The notes under the pieces are model-generated. The model made no database searches. It saw only the letters and a list, made by a program, of their open reading frames with translations, and was not told the DNA's origin. From contig HF986728.1 in NCBI GenBank assembly GCA_000433175.1, positions 14,166-36,012 of the forward strand: a stretch of DNA of 21,847 nucleotides. The letters are read 5' to 3'. This DNA comes from Prevotella sp. CAG:1058. Lineage in GTDB: Bacteria > Bacteroidota > Bacteroidia > Bacteroidales > Bacteroidaceae. Every line of letters starts with the position of its first letter. Within the stretch, counting starts at the first letter, position 1. Shown in pieces: positions 6,776 through 13,510 of the stretch. The position numbers and the translations under genes were made by a program.

Positions 6776-6822
6776 TAGTGTAAATAAAAAAACAGAAGTA
6801 ATAACAATAAAAACTTAAAGAT

Positions 6823-7134
6823 ATGGCAACGACAGAGACAATCAATAAGGCGTTAGAGGTTCTGAAAAATCACGATTGGTGGTGGATGATGGCAGATTAC
6901 ACGCATCCTGCCATTGACAATGCAAGAGGTTCAATGCGCTATTTCGTGGAGTTGGTAGCCACTATCAAAGATACTGTTGTTAGAAATGCAATGCGTGAAC
7001 TTTGGAAGGCAACATACGAAAATGTACACAAGAATATGTGGAGCAAGGATGAAGAGGCTAACAAAGCGTATGAAGCTAAGAAAGCAGAGTTGATGGCAAT
7101 CATACTTCCTACAAATCTTCAAATAGCAGCATAA
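6823..7134 (+). CDS. small mobile-element protein, unknown function
   Basis: 103 residues, ATG at 6823. Opens with MATTETINKALEVLKNHDWW and is rich in tryptophan and aromatic residues in the first 45 positions (HDWWWMMADYTHP, then ARGSMRYFVELVATI). The rest is predicted mostly helical. Proteins with this HDW.WMM.DYTHPA pattern are, as far as I recall, common in Bacteroidetes integrated elements but have no assigned function. No catalytic motif, signal or membrane segment is seen. The stop at 7134 is one base from the next ATG (7136), which indicates translational coupling with that gene. Confidence 0.6.
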   Translation: MATTETINKALEVLKNHDWWWMMADYTHPAIDNARGSMRYFVELVATIKDTVVRNAMRELWKATYENVHKNMWSKDEEANKAYEAKKAELMAIILPTNLQIAA

Positions 7135-7135
7135 T

Positions 7136-7459
7136 ATGGATATGGCACAATACATAATGAGCATACTCAAAACAAAGTTGATGGTGGTTTGGTCTTGGGG
7201 ATTCAATTCCCCAATGGCTATCCCCAACGGATTACGCTTCAAAGTGCAGGGCTTTAAATTTCGTGGCGTTGTTGAGGTTGCCTATAATGAAGGCAAAGAT
7301 TTGTTTGAGGTGTCATTTATCAAACGTGGCAAGGTTGTTGAAGTGATTACGGACGTGTATTTGGATATGTTGGTTGACGTGATAGACAACAAGGTTGAAA
7401 AGACTGCCGATTATAAAGAAAGGGTTGAACAAACATATTCACTTTCTCCACAGATTTGA
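7136..7459 (+). CDS. small mobile-element protein, unknown function
   Basis: 107 residues from ATG 7136. An internal ATG at 7157 (MSILKTKLMVVWSWGF) is also possible and would match the usual start of relatives as I remember them. The body alternates short beta-like segments (GLRFKVQGFKFRGVVEVAYN, DLFEVSFIKRGKVVEVITD), then an acidic helix YLDMLVDVIDNKVEK. Function unknown. It is coupled to the gene upstream and shares its promoter at 6744-6775. After the stop comes a 75-base gap, then the short recombinase gene, which may be part of the same transcript. Confidence 0.58.
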   Translation: MDMAQYIMSILKTKLMVVWSWGFNSPMAIPNGLRFKVQGFKFRGVVEVAYNEGKDLFEVSFIKRGKVVEVITDVYLDMLVDVIDNKVEKTADYKERVEQTYSLSPQI

Positions 7460-7543
7460 ATATACGTTGAAAATAAGCAACTTACATACGGTAGAACATT
7501 AAAGATATTCAGAAACAAGAAACAATCAGCAAATTTGAATGTT

Positions 7544-8134
7544 ATGAAGCAAGCAATACACAAATATCAGACTTCGGACTATATGGAATGGGATGTAATG
7601 TTGTCCTTAATCAGAAAACTATATAGAGATGGCAACTACCGTATGTCGCTTCTTATCGGCTGCGGCTGTTTCTTCGGACTGCGCATTTCGGACATACTCA
7701 CTTTAACATGGTCTATGCTATTAGATGATAACAAATTTACTCTCAATGAGAAAAAGACGAACAAGCGCAGAACGGTAAAGATAAATTTTGATTTTCAGCA
7801 GCATATCAAACAATGTCATGACGCTTTGCATATCACAAATGACGATGAAAAGTGCTTTTTATCTCAAAAGAAAGTAGTATATAGCACACAAAGAATCAAC
7901 ATATTATTTAAGGAAATCAAGAAAAAATATAATCTCAAAATTGAGCATTTTAGCACACATAGTATGCGCAAAACGTTTGGGCGAAAAGTCTATGAAAGCA
8001 GCGGAGAAAACGCAAACATGGCGTTGATAAAACTTTCAGAGTTGTTTAATCATTCCAATATAGCTGTCACAAAAATATATCTTGGATTACGAGAAAAAGA
8101 ATTGTTAGAAACGTATGATTTGCTTGATTTTTAG
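7544..8134 (+). CDS. core-only tyrosine recombinase
   Basis: 196 residues from ATG 7544 (MKQAIHKYQTS). An upstream TTG at 7535 is less likely. The full catalytic set of the tyrosine recombinase family is present: R47 in FFGLRISDIL, a lysine in the beta hairpin NEKKTNKRR (about K70), H139-x-x-R142 in STHSMRKTFG, H170 in ELFNHSNIA, and nucleophile Y179 in VTKIYLGL. The N-terminal SAM-like core-binding domain and any arm domain are absent. This length and layout is that of FimB/FimE-type invertases rather than of integrases. It could invert or resolve DNA, or help excision. No obvious target inverted repeat lies next to it. It precedes the putative structured RNA by about 65 bases. Confidence 0.85.
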   Translation: MKQAIHKYQTSDYMEWDVMLSLIRKLYRDGNYRMSLLIGCGCFFGLRISDILTLTWSMLLDDNKFTLNEKKTNKRRTVKINFDFQQHIKQCHDALHITNDDEKCFLSQKKVVYSTQRINILFKEIKKKYNLKIEHFSTHSMRKTFGRKVYESSGENANMALIKLSELFNHSNIAVTKIYLGLREKELLETYDLLDF

Positions 8135-8187
8135 CCATTAGGATAATTTATTTTAAGGAAAACGAGCGTTCTTCTCTTGAAAATCGC

Positions 8188-8195
8188 TATCTTTG
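8188..8195 (+). promoter_or_regulatory. -7 box ahead of the putative structured RNA
   Basis: TATCTTTG, the same octamer as in the two full promoters of the element. A TTTG box at 19-21 bases upstream is not seen. The expected transcription start, a few bases after the octamer, falls at about 8199, which is exactly where the first perfect hairpin of the putative RNA begins. Confidence 0.45.
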
Positions 8196-8198
8196 TGA

Positions 8199-8454
8199 CG
8201 TACTTAGCGCAAAGCAAGTACGGACATATTGAAAGAAAGCGCATTTTCGCTTATTCTGACCGTGTGAACTTCGACAACTCACCGTATGGTAATATCAGAA
8301 TAAGATGAGAAGGACGCTCTCTTTGGTGTGCGTATATTGTCTAACGATATACCCTCCAAAGTGGGGCTTGTCCGTTCTCCTTATCTATATTACAAGGGAG
8401 TCGAAGCCCTACACGGTGGATGAGGTGGAATGGTGGCCTCACTTTTCCTTTCTT
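8199..8454 (+). ncRNA. putative structured RNA of about 255 nt, unknown class
   Basis: The 386-base gap 8135-8520 is dense in pairing. Stem 1: CGTACTT 8199-8205 with AAGTACG 8216-8222. Stem 2: CTTATTCTGA 8250-8259 with TCAGAATAAG 8295-8304, 10 bp, perfect. Stem 3, a long arm: GAGAAGGAC 8307-8315 with 8370-8379 (one bulge), continued by GCTCT 8316-8320 with GGGGC 8363-8367, CTTTGG 8321-8326 with CCAAAG 8356-8361, and capped by GTATAT 8332-8337 with ATATAC 8347-8352. Stem 4: AGGG 8395-8398 with CCCT 8407-8410. Stem 5: TGAGG 8421-8425 with CCTCA 8437-8441, followed by a pyrimidine tail. AAGCG 8237-8241 can also pair with CGCTT 8248-8252, which would compete with stem 2. It is either a free RNA or a long leader of the zinc-ribbon operon. 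No reverse transcriptase is present, so it is not a retron. I cannot match it to a known class. Confidence 0.55.
8421..8454 (+). terminator. 3' hairpin and pyrimidine tail of the putative RNA
   Basis: TGAGG (8421-8425) pairs with CCTCA (8437-8441) over an 11-base loop, followed directly by CTTTTCCTTTCTT (8442-8454). The stem is short, so it may be a leaky terminator, which would suit an RNA that can also read through into 8521. Confidence 0.42.
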
Positions 8455-8520
8455 ATGCCTCAAAATTTATAATAAAATAGCATCTTAGGGTCATAGATGC
8501 AACGGTAATTTATTGCAGAT

Positions 8521-9063
8521 ATGGCAGAAATAAGATGTGAGGAATGCGGCTCAATCATTCCAAATGGCGCAAAGGCTTGTCCTAATTGCGGATGTCCTAT
8601 TGAGCAACAAACAGAAACAACGGCACAAGATATGCCGCAGTCACAACAAGACGATTCTTATAAAACTGTTTCGGAATTGTTTTGGTCGTGCGAATTTTAC
8701 AAAGTCTTTCGTGGCAGCAAATTTGATTTGGCACAACGTATCTATGAAGTTGGTGCATTATGGTGGGAGACTATTACCGTATGGTGGAAATGCTTTACAA
8801 AAAAATTCGCAACATTCAGTGGCCGCGCAACAAGACGAGAATTCTTTTCCTTTGTCAGCTTTGGCATAGGTAATCCATTCTTTATACTTTCTCTTTATAT
8901 TATAATTGGCTTCATTCCTTTCTTGGCTGTTTCTGTGCGTAGGTTGCATGATATAAACAGAAGTGGATGGTGGGTATTGATACCTATTGTAGAAATTTTC
9001 TTTCTCTGCAAAAAGTCCGATGAAGGAGTAAATGACTATGGCGAGCCGTCTAACTTCATTTAA
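8521..9063 (+). CDS. zinc-ribbon DUF805-family membrane protein
   Basis: 180 residues, ATG at 8521. Residues 6-23 form a zinc ribbon (C6-x2-C9, C20-x2-C23). After a polar linker, residues about 92-178 match DUF805: FSGRATRREFFSF, a hydrophobic stretch (about 114-137), then AVSVRRLHDINRSGWWVLIP and the terminal GVNDYGEP. DUF805 proteins are inner-membrane proteins of unknown role. This one is shorter than usual between GRATRREF and RRLHD, with probably two membrane segments. It starts a three-gene unit with 9076 and 10095 (gaps of 12 and 23 bases) that lies behind the putative structured RNA. The N-terminal ribbon has the same cysteine spacing as the one in the next gene. Confidence 0.82.
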   Translation: MAEIRCEECGSIIPNGAKACPNCGCPIEQQTETTAQDMPQSQQDDSYKTVSELFWSCEFYKVFRGSKFDLAQRIYEVGALWWETITVWWKCFTKKFATFSGRATRREFFSFVSFGIGNPFFILSLYIIIGFIPFLAVSVRRLHDINRSGWWVLIPIVEIFFLCKKSDEGVNDYGEPSNFI

Positions 9064-9075
9064 TGCAAAACTATT

Positions 9076-10071
9076 ATGGCACTAATAAAATGTAAGGGCT
9101 GTGGGCAAATGGTTTCCACAAAAGCCGAAAATTGCCCTAAATGTGGCTACTCTGTGCGCTTGTCAATGGAGCAAGAACAATCTAAACAATCCGTAGAAAC
9201 CCATTCTACAACGGAGGCAGAGAAAAAAGATGTTGTCAACAACGAGCCTCAACCTCAACAAAGAGGCAGTAAGAAAGGTATTATAATTGCTATTGTTGTA
9301 GTTGTTATTATCGGATGTGGCGTATTGTTTGCTGTGCTAAACGGCAACGGTAAAAACGGCACAAACAGTCAATCGCAAGATACAACGGTCATTGCCGACA
9401 CGGAAGCAATCAAGCAAGACGAATTACCTTCAGATTCTTTGGCTGTTGCCGTTGAAGATATGCCAAATAACTATTCAACCGAAATCACGAAAGATGGTAT
9501 AGCGAATATCCGTTTAGGAAAGTCATTCAACGATTATAACACGTCTTATATGAAACAAGAGGACATAGAAAAACAATGTTTTGACTTCTCTATTGTTGAC
9601 ATTCAAGAAATATCTGAATTTGAGGAAGTTTACTATACTATGAATATGAAGTTGTACAAGGGGCAAGAATTGCTCTGCACATTATTTGGAGGGTATTTTG
9701 ATAAAAGGCCAAACACTTTGCAAGCAACAGTAGAGTCTATTACTGTTTATTCACCGCAATTCAAACTTCCAAACGGAATTCATGTTGGAATGTCCGTAAA
9801 AGAACTCATAGGCAACTATGGAGCGACAATTCAACTCCACGAAGGAGAAGGAGGTGAAAACGTTGAATCCATTACGCTTGAAATTCCTAATTGCCGTGAT
9901 TTTATTTTTAACGTAGAAAAAGAGACGCTTCTAAATAGGTACGGCGAAGAGTATTTTAATGAATATGATTCGCAAAGTGGAACATACAAAGAGAATTTTT
10001 GGGATAACATCAAAAATGAAGTAGCTGAATTAAGCGACCTCGGAAGCATTGTAATAAGAAATAATAATTAA
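9076..10071 (+). CDS. zinc-ribbon single-pass membrane protein, unknown function
   Basis: 331 residues, ATG at 9076. Zinc ribbon at residues 6-23 (C6-x2-C9, C20-x2-C23), then a polar Q/E-rich linker, then one membrane segment at about 68-89 (GIIIAIVVVVIIGCGVLFAV), preceded by basic residues (RGSKKG). That predicts the ribbon inside and about 240 residues outside the inner membrane. The outer part has two similar-looking beta-rich units beginning near GIANIRLGKSFNDYNTS and GIHVGMSVKELIGNYG, reminiscent of repeated lipoprotein-type folds, but I do not recognise a family. Such proteins often report envelope state to the cytoplasm. That is inference only. Confidence 0.72.
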   Translation: MALIKCKGCGQMVSTKAENCPKCGYSVRLSMEQEQSKQSVETHSTTEAEKKDVVNNEPQPQQRGSKKGIIIAIVVVVIIGCGVLFAVLNGNGKNGTNSQSQDTTVIADTEAIKQDELPSDSLAVAVEDMPNNYSTEITKDGIANIRLGKSFNDYNTSYMKQEDIEKQCFDFSIVDIQEISEFEEVYYTMNMKLYKGQELLCTLFGGYFDKRPNTLQATVESITVYSPQFKLPNGIHVGMSVKELIGNYGATIQLHEGEGGENVESITLEIPNCRDFIFNVEKETLLNRYGEEYFNEYDSQSGTYKENFWDNIKNEVAELSDLGSIVIRNNN

Positions 10072-10094
10072 CCTCATAACAAAAACAAGTAATT

Positions 10095-10610
10095 ATGAAA
10101 AAGTATCTTTATCAATTCATGGTGGCTTTAATGGCCATTGCGTCTTTCTCATTCGTTTCTTGTAGTGACGATGAGGACGATCCGACAAACAACAATGGTA
10201 GGAATACTATTGAAATTAACGGTGTGAGCTACAATCTATCCGCTTTCAGCCTTATGGGTGATTGGAATGAAACGCTAAGGAAAGGCGATTTCACTGTTTC
10301 TGTTGATAATGAGAGCAACGGAGTTATAAATGTGGATTACTACACATTCTCCTACCACAATGCAACGTGTCCTCAAGTTGGCGATGATTTCGCCGAAATG
10401 AATTTAGCCCTTACACCTTTAATTGAAGAGGAAGAAGGCTCAATCATAGATTTAGAGGACTCTTTTAAGTATGTGTCAGGAACAGCTGTAGTAACCAACA
10501 CAAATCCAAGTGAGAGTGAGATTACTGTCAATTTCGACAATCTAAGGATGAGCAATGGCAGTAGTTCTTACACATTCAAAGGAACTGCAACATTGATGTT
10601 CGAGTATTAA
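10095..10610 (+). CDS. predicted lipoprotein, likely surface-exposed
   Basis: 171 residues, ATG at 10095. Basic start, hydrophobic core, and lipobox ending FVSC with C23 as the lipidated residue. The mature protein begins SDDEDD, an acidic run matching the lipoprotein export signal that sends Bacteroidetes lipoproteins to the cell surface. The rest is beta-rich (ITVNFDNLRMSNGSSSYTFK near the end), with no family I can name. It ends the three-gene unit and is followed by a hairpin terminator. A surface lipoprotein on a mobile element could alter receptor or phage sensitivity or partner recognition, but nothing in the sequence proves that. Confidence 0.75.
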   Translation: MKKYLYQFMVALMAIASFSFVSCSDDEDDPTNNNGRNTIEINGVSYNLSAFSLMGDWNETLRKGDFTVSVDNESNGVINVDYYTFSYHNATCPQVGDDFAEMNLALTPLIEEEEGSIIDLEDSFKYVSGTAVVTNTNPSESEITVNFDNLRMSNGSSSYTFKGTATLMFEY

Positions 10611-10631
10611 GCGCAGAAAAACATCATTTAT

Positions 10632-10670
10632 AAGCATCAACGGTCTTACGATTGTTGGTGCTTATTATTT
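10632..10670 (+). terminator. terminator of the zinc-ribbon/lipoprotein unit
   Basis: AAGCATCAAC (10632-10641) pairs with GTTGGTGCTT (10654-10663), 10 bp with one G-U pair and a 12-base loop, followed by ATTATTT. It starts 21 bases after the lipoprotein stop. Confidence 0.65.
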
Positions 10671-10764
10671 AATGTTATATTCAAAAACAATCAGAAGTGA
10701 ATATCTAAAATCTACATAACTAATTGATATGCAGTAAAATACATATTATTCATAGATAATAAGC

Positions 10765-10807
10765 CTCAAAAAACATTCATTTTCCATTAAAATGTAAGGT
10801 TTTTGAG
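10765..10807. terminator. AT-rich hairpin between convergent genes
   Basis: CTCAAAAA (10765-10772) pairs with TTTTTGAG (10800-10807), and inside it CATTTT (10778-10783) pairs with AAAATG (10789-10794). A T-rich tail follows on the plus side (10808-10820). It lies between the convergent lipoprotein unit and the integrase gene, whose stop is at 10825, so it may act on both strands. Confidence 0.5.
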
Positions 10808-10824
10808 CATTTTTCTCTTTTAAT

Positions 10825-12402
10825 TTAGTGTTCATCAATATATCGCCAAATCCCTTCAAGCATTTTCAATTTATCAAAGTCTCCTTTTTCTTCCAATTCC
10901 TTTCTTGCCTTATTTCGTCGTTCTTGTTTTTGTTTCTCTGCAATCTTTAAGAAATCCTCTTGGCCCGTGATTAGTGCCTTCTCGTTTGCCTTGTAGATAT
11001 TTTCTATGTCAAACTCTTTCAAGTAAGTTTCTATTTCGGATGGATTGCGTCCCATATTTTGAGCGATTAGACCCATCGGCACATTCGCATGATAAAGGGC
11101 TGAAGCATAGCTATGCCTTGCACAGTAGAAAGTTATACCCTCTGCAAATCCCAATCGTTTGGCGATACGTTTCAGATTTACATTTACCATATAATTCATA
11201 TATGTCATACGGCCAAACTTCTTTCCTTCCGTATCATCGTCTTTATCGAAAATTGGAAATAAATAATCTTCTAATTCATCCTCGTCTAATTCATCACTTT
11301 CATCAATATAACTTCCAAACGGATTTAGGTATGGTATAAGATAACGAGCATCTACAATTACTCTTGTCGGATGCGTTGTTTTATGCCTCGTTATATTTAT
11401 TTCATAGCATGGCAATTTCCTTAAATGAGACATGGCATAATTGTAGTCGTGTTCTGCCGAATCTTTCACAAACTTTTCTCTGTCCGTTACTTGGATTAAA
11501 TGTATATCTTTCTTTTTCAAATTCGCAAGGTCAACAAGTGCCATACCTTGAAGATGATAACTACAAAGGAACAAAGCAAGAGAAAACTGTTCGGCATTGA
11601 TCGGTGTCAATTTCGTTGTTCCTCTTGGCTTAAATTTTTGGTTTACCCAATACTGCCTTTCTTTAAGTTCGCCATACACATCATTATTTTCTATTCCATA
11701 TTTTCCATACCTATCAAGATAGTACACCATTAAAGAAGTTATCTCCTGCAATGTCAACGCTCGTTTCCTTGTTTGACAATTCAGTTTCTTGCTAAATTGA
11801 AAAGTCGTAAAAGGAGTTTCTTTAATATACTCCTTAGTTATGGCGTAATTAAAGATAGCTTTGAAGTTGTCAAAGAACTTTCGGATGGAATTGTCTACAT
11901 AATGGCAACGCATATATTCTTCAAACAACCGAAGCCAATTTGTTGTCACCTCAAACAACTCTAAATCCTTTCCATTGGTGTACTTCTTTATTATGTTAAG
12001 TAAAGTCCTATATCCTGTAGCAGTATTGGGCTTTTCTTTTTCCACCTTGAAAAACTCAATCCGTTCTTCAAACAAAGTAAATAGAGTTTGCTTTGTCGGT
12101 GCTGTTTTCTGCAAATCAGCGATTATCGTTGAGGCTGAATAATCCTCTCTGCCTTCCAAAGACAAAACGTAATTCTGTGCATCTGCCAATTCTTTCGTGA
12201 TAATGGGGTTGAGGCTGTTTGCACGTTTGCCTTTTACTCGTTGTTTGTCATCACTCCATTCTTGAGGCTTGCAAGATATGCCCATGCTTTTGTACTTGCG
12301 TTTGCCATTGTAGCAAATACGTAGCATAATCGGATGCTCACCATTGGCAAGCGTCTTTGAAGTGTAAAGTATCGCTGAAATAGTAGGCAAGTTCCGTTTC
12401 AT
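10825..12402 (-). CDS. tyrosine integrase of the element
   Basis: 525 residues, ATG at 12402. N-terminal arm-type DNA-binding region at about 5-90 (ISAILYTSKTLANGEHPIML), a SAM-like core-binding domain at about 105-205, then the catalytic domain. R429 lies in FYCARHSYAS and the nucleophile Y460 in SEIETYLKEF. Two usual catalytic positions differ: the first arginine is Q285 (SYHLQGMALVDLANL, where many relatives have RGM), and the usual GH motif is G-R-N. IntDOT of CTnDOT is known also to lack the first arginine, so this may be a subfamily trait rather than decay. An acidic insert (DESDELDEDELEDY) makes it longer than the usual 400 or so residues. It sits next to attR, as expected for the integrase that placed the element in the phosphatase gene. 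Confidence 0.92.
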   Translation of the reverse strand: MKRNLPTISAILYTSKTLANGEHPIMLRICYNGKRKYKSMGISCKPQEWSDDKQRVKGKRANSLNPIITKELADAQNYVLSLEGREDYSASTIIADLQKTAPTKQTLFTLFEERIEFFKVEKEKPNTATGYRTLLNIIKKYTNGKDLELFEVTTNWLRLFEEYMRCHYVDNSIRKFFDNFKAIFNYAITKEYIKETPFTTFQFSKKLNCQTRKRALTLQEITSLMVYYLDRYGKYGIENNDVYGELKERQYWVNQKFKPRGTTKLTPINAEQFSLALFLCSYHLQGMALVDLANLKKKDIHLIQVTDREKFVKDSAEHDYNYAMSHLRKLPCYEINITRHKTTHPTRVIVDARYLIPYLNPFGSYIDESDELDEDELEDYLFPIFDKDDDTEGKKFGRMTYMNYMVNVNLKRIAKRLGFAEGITFYCARHSYASALYHANVPMGLIAQNMGRNPSEIETYLKEFDIENIYKANEKALITGQEDFLKIAEKQKQERRNKARKELEEKGDFDKLKMLEGIWRYIDEH

Positions 12403-12415
12403 ATCCTTGTTTTTA

Positions 12416-12466
12416 GTTTACCTTGTGGTTTACATTTTATAGCGTAAAACCTACATTTGGTTTACA
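12416..12466 (+). repeat. right-end repeats, possible integrase arm-type sites
   Basis: GTTTACCTTGTGGTTTACA (12416-12434) matches 2805-2823 at 18 of 19 positions. A further TGGTTTACA lies at 12458-12466. These occupy the gap between the integrase start and attR, where arm sites, and autoregulation of the integrase promoter, are common. The rest of 12467-12542 is AT-rich with no gene. Confidence 0.55.
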
Positions 12467-12532
12467 TTGCAAAGATAAGAAATAAATCTTAATTTTCTAT
12501 ATTTCAGCGATATATAAATTATTTATATTTTT

Positions 12533-12571
12533 CTATTTATTCCCGAGGCAGACAAACAATATACTCTTCAT
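12533..12571 (-). pseudogene. severed 5' end of the LMW-PTP gene
   Basis: Reads MKSILFVCLGNK and then TAG. The ATG at 12571 and the codons down to the core (12556-12543) are the original host start. After the core the frame enters element DNA and stops after two codons. Joined to 2733 it gives MKSILFVCLG-NICRSP, a perfect LMW-PTP N-terminus. It lies 42 bases after the acetyltransferase stop, so the phosphatase was originally the next gene of that operon. Confidence 0.88.
12543..12556. repeat. right attachment site core (attR)
   Basis: CCGAGGCAGACAAA, identical in sequence and orientation to 2734-2747. Its right flank is host coding sequence and its left flank is element DNA. Confidence 0.88.
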
Positions 12572-12613
12572 TATCAGTTAATGGTTAAGGCTGCGGCTAC
12601 CGCCGCCGCAATA

Positions 12614-13165
12614 TTATTTCAGACTCCTTATCACTCTTGCAGGATTGCCTGCGGCCATGCTGTCGTCGGGAATGTCCTTAGTGACAACGCTGCCCGCCCC
12701 TATTATGCACCGCTTGCCTATCGTAACGCCCGGCAGCACTACCACGCCACCGCCAAGCCATGTGTCTTCGCCTATCGTTATGGGATAAGCCGTCTCTATT
12801 GTTCCGCGGCGCTGCACGTGGTCGAAGGGGTGCTGCGGCGTGTACAGCTGGCAGTGCGGCCCTATCTTGACGTCGTCGCCAATGGTAATCAGGCCTCCGT
12901 CAAGCATCGTGCAGTTGTAGTTTACGAACACGTTGCGCCCCAGCCTTATGCCGTTGCCGTGGTCGCAGTGGAAAGGCGGACACACAACGCTGTCGGCCGG
13001 AATGCCCGGTATAAGGTCTTCAATAACTTCACGGTAATCGTCGTCGGTAATGGTCATGGTCTGCAATCTAACGCATGCTTCCTTAGCATGCTTCAGGCTC
13101 TTCCATATCTCGGGGTCGGAGAAGTTATAGAGCTGGCTGCTGCGCATCTTTTCAAATTCGGTCAT
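12614..13165 (-). CDS. maa: maltose O-acetyltransferase-like sugar acetyltransferase
   Basis: 183 residues, ATG at 13165. The N-terminal helix pair (MTEFEKMRSSQLYNFSDPEI) is the maltose acetyltransferase cap. From about residue 66 a left-handed beta helix follows with hexapeptide repeats (CDHGNGIRLGRNVFVNYNCT, then ITIGDDVKIGPHCQLYTPQH). The catalytic histidine lies in the YTPQHP segment. The end GAGSVVTKDIPDDSMAAGNP is the acetyl-CoA side typical of the Maa/LacA/NodL group. It moves acetyl from acetyl-CoA to a sugar hydroxyl. In this setting, upstream of a phosphatase and glycosyltransferases, the substrate may be a sugar used in surface glycan making, but free maltose-type sugars are equally possible. 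The symbol is given for the family only. Confidence 0.88.
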   Translation of the reverse strand: MTEFEKMRSSQLYNFSDPEIWKSLKHAKEACVRLQTMTITDDDYREVIEDLIPGIPADSVVCPPFHCDHGNGIRLGRNVFVNYNCTMLDGGLITIGDDVKIGPHCQLYTPQHPFDHVQRRGTIETAYPITIGEDTWLGGGVVVLPGVTIGKRCIIGAGSVVTKDIPDDSMAAGNPARVIRSLK

Positions 13166-13280
13166 GGTCTTATATTGAGTTAATGGAGTTGAGACTTGTT
13201 GCCGTTAACGCGCCTGGCCGGCGCGGGCAACGACACCGGCAGGCATGTCAAAGCATGCCATACGGCCGTTGTGCTTGCTG

Positions 13281-13288
13281 CAAAGTTA
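13281..13288 (-). promoter_or_regulatory. -7 box upstream of the acetyltransferase gene
   Basis: TAACTTTG on the minus strand, giving a start near 13277 and a leader of about 110 bases to the ATG at 13165. No TTTG at proper spacing, so only partial support. Confidence 0.4.
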
Positions 13289-13510
13289 CAACATTTAGCG
13301 CAAATAAACGAAGAAATGCCTGCCTTCAGCATACCCGCACCGCCAACAACCGCCAACCGGACAGGCACAGACGGGCATGGCGGAAGTATGCGGTGCCTCG
13401 CCCGGTAATAATACATAAAATACTGGAATACAAGTATTTACGCAATATAAAAGCACATTGCCTTACTCAAAACAAAATGAATAAGGCACAGCCGGTTTCC
13501 CATTAAAATG

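Larger units (their letters stand above)
2748..12556. mobile_element. integrative element inserted in an LMW-PTP gene
   Basis: About 9.8 kb of AT-rich DNA bounded by a perfect 14-bp direct repeat (2734-2747 and 12543-12556) that lies inside one coding sequence. The outer flanks join into one intact gene: the severed start at 12571 (MKSILFVCLG) continues exactly into NICRSP at 2733. A 525-residue tyrosine integrase gene starts about 140 bases from the right end, as is usual. A second short recombinase, a polymerase-like protein, a methyltransferase, a NUMOD3 protein, small accessory proteins, a putative structured RNA and a zinc-ribbon/lipoprotein set are carried. There is no relaxase, coupling protein, capsid, portal or terminase that I can recognise. 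It could be a helper-dependent mobilizable island or a phage satellite, but neither is shown. Confidence 0.88.

Noticed and set aside
8199..8454. Retron msr-msd RNA
   Set aside because: No reverse transcriptase with a YxDD motif is encoded nearby. The polymerase-like protein shows family-A motifs instead.
8305..8472. A 55-codon open frame (MRRTLSLVCVYCL... ending FLMPQNL) inside the putative structured RNA
   Set aside because: It spans the long arm and the terminator hairpin and lacks a domain pattern. Chance openness over this length is not rare. It cannot be fully excluded, so the substitution pattern in homologues should decide.
10825..12402. Integrase judged inactive because of Q285 and the G-R-N motif
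   Set aside because: IntDOT is a known active integrase lacking the first arginine, the nucleophile Y460 and R429 are present, and the frame is intact. The att structure shows that insertion occurred.
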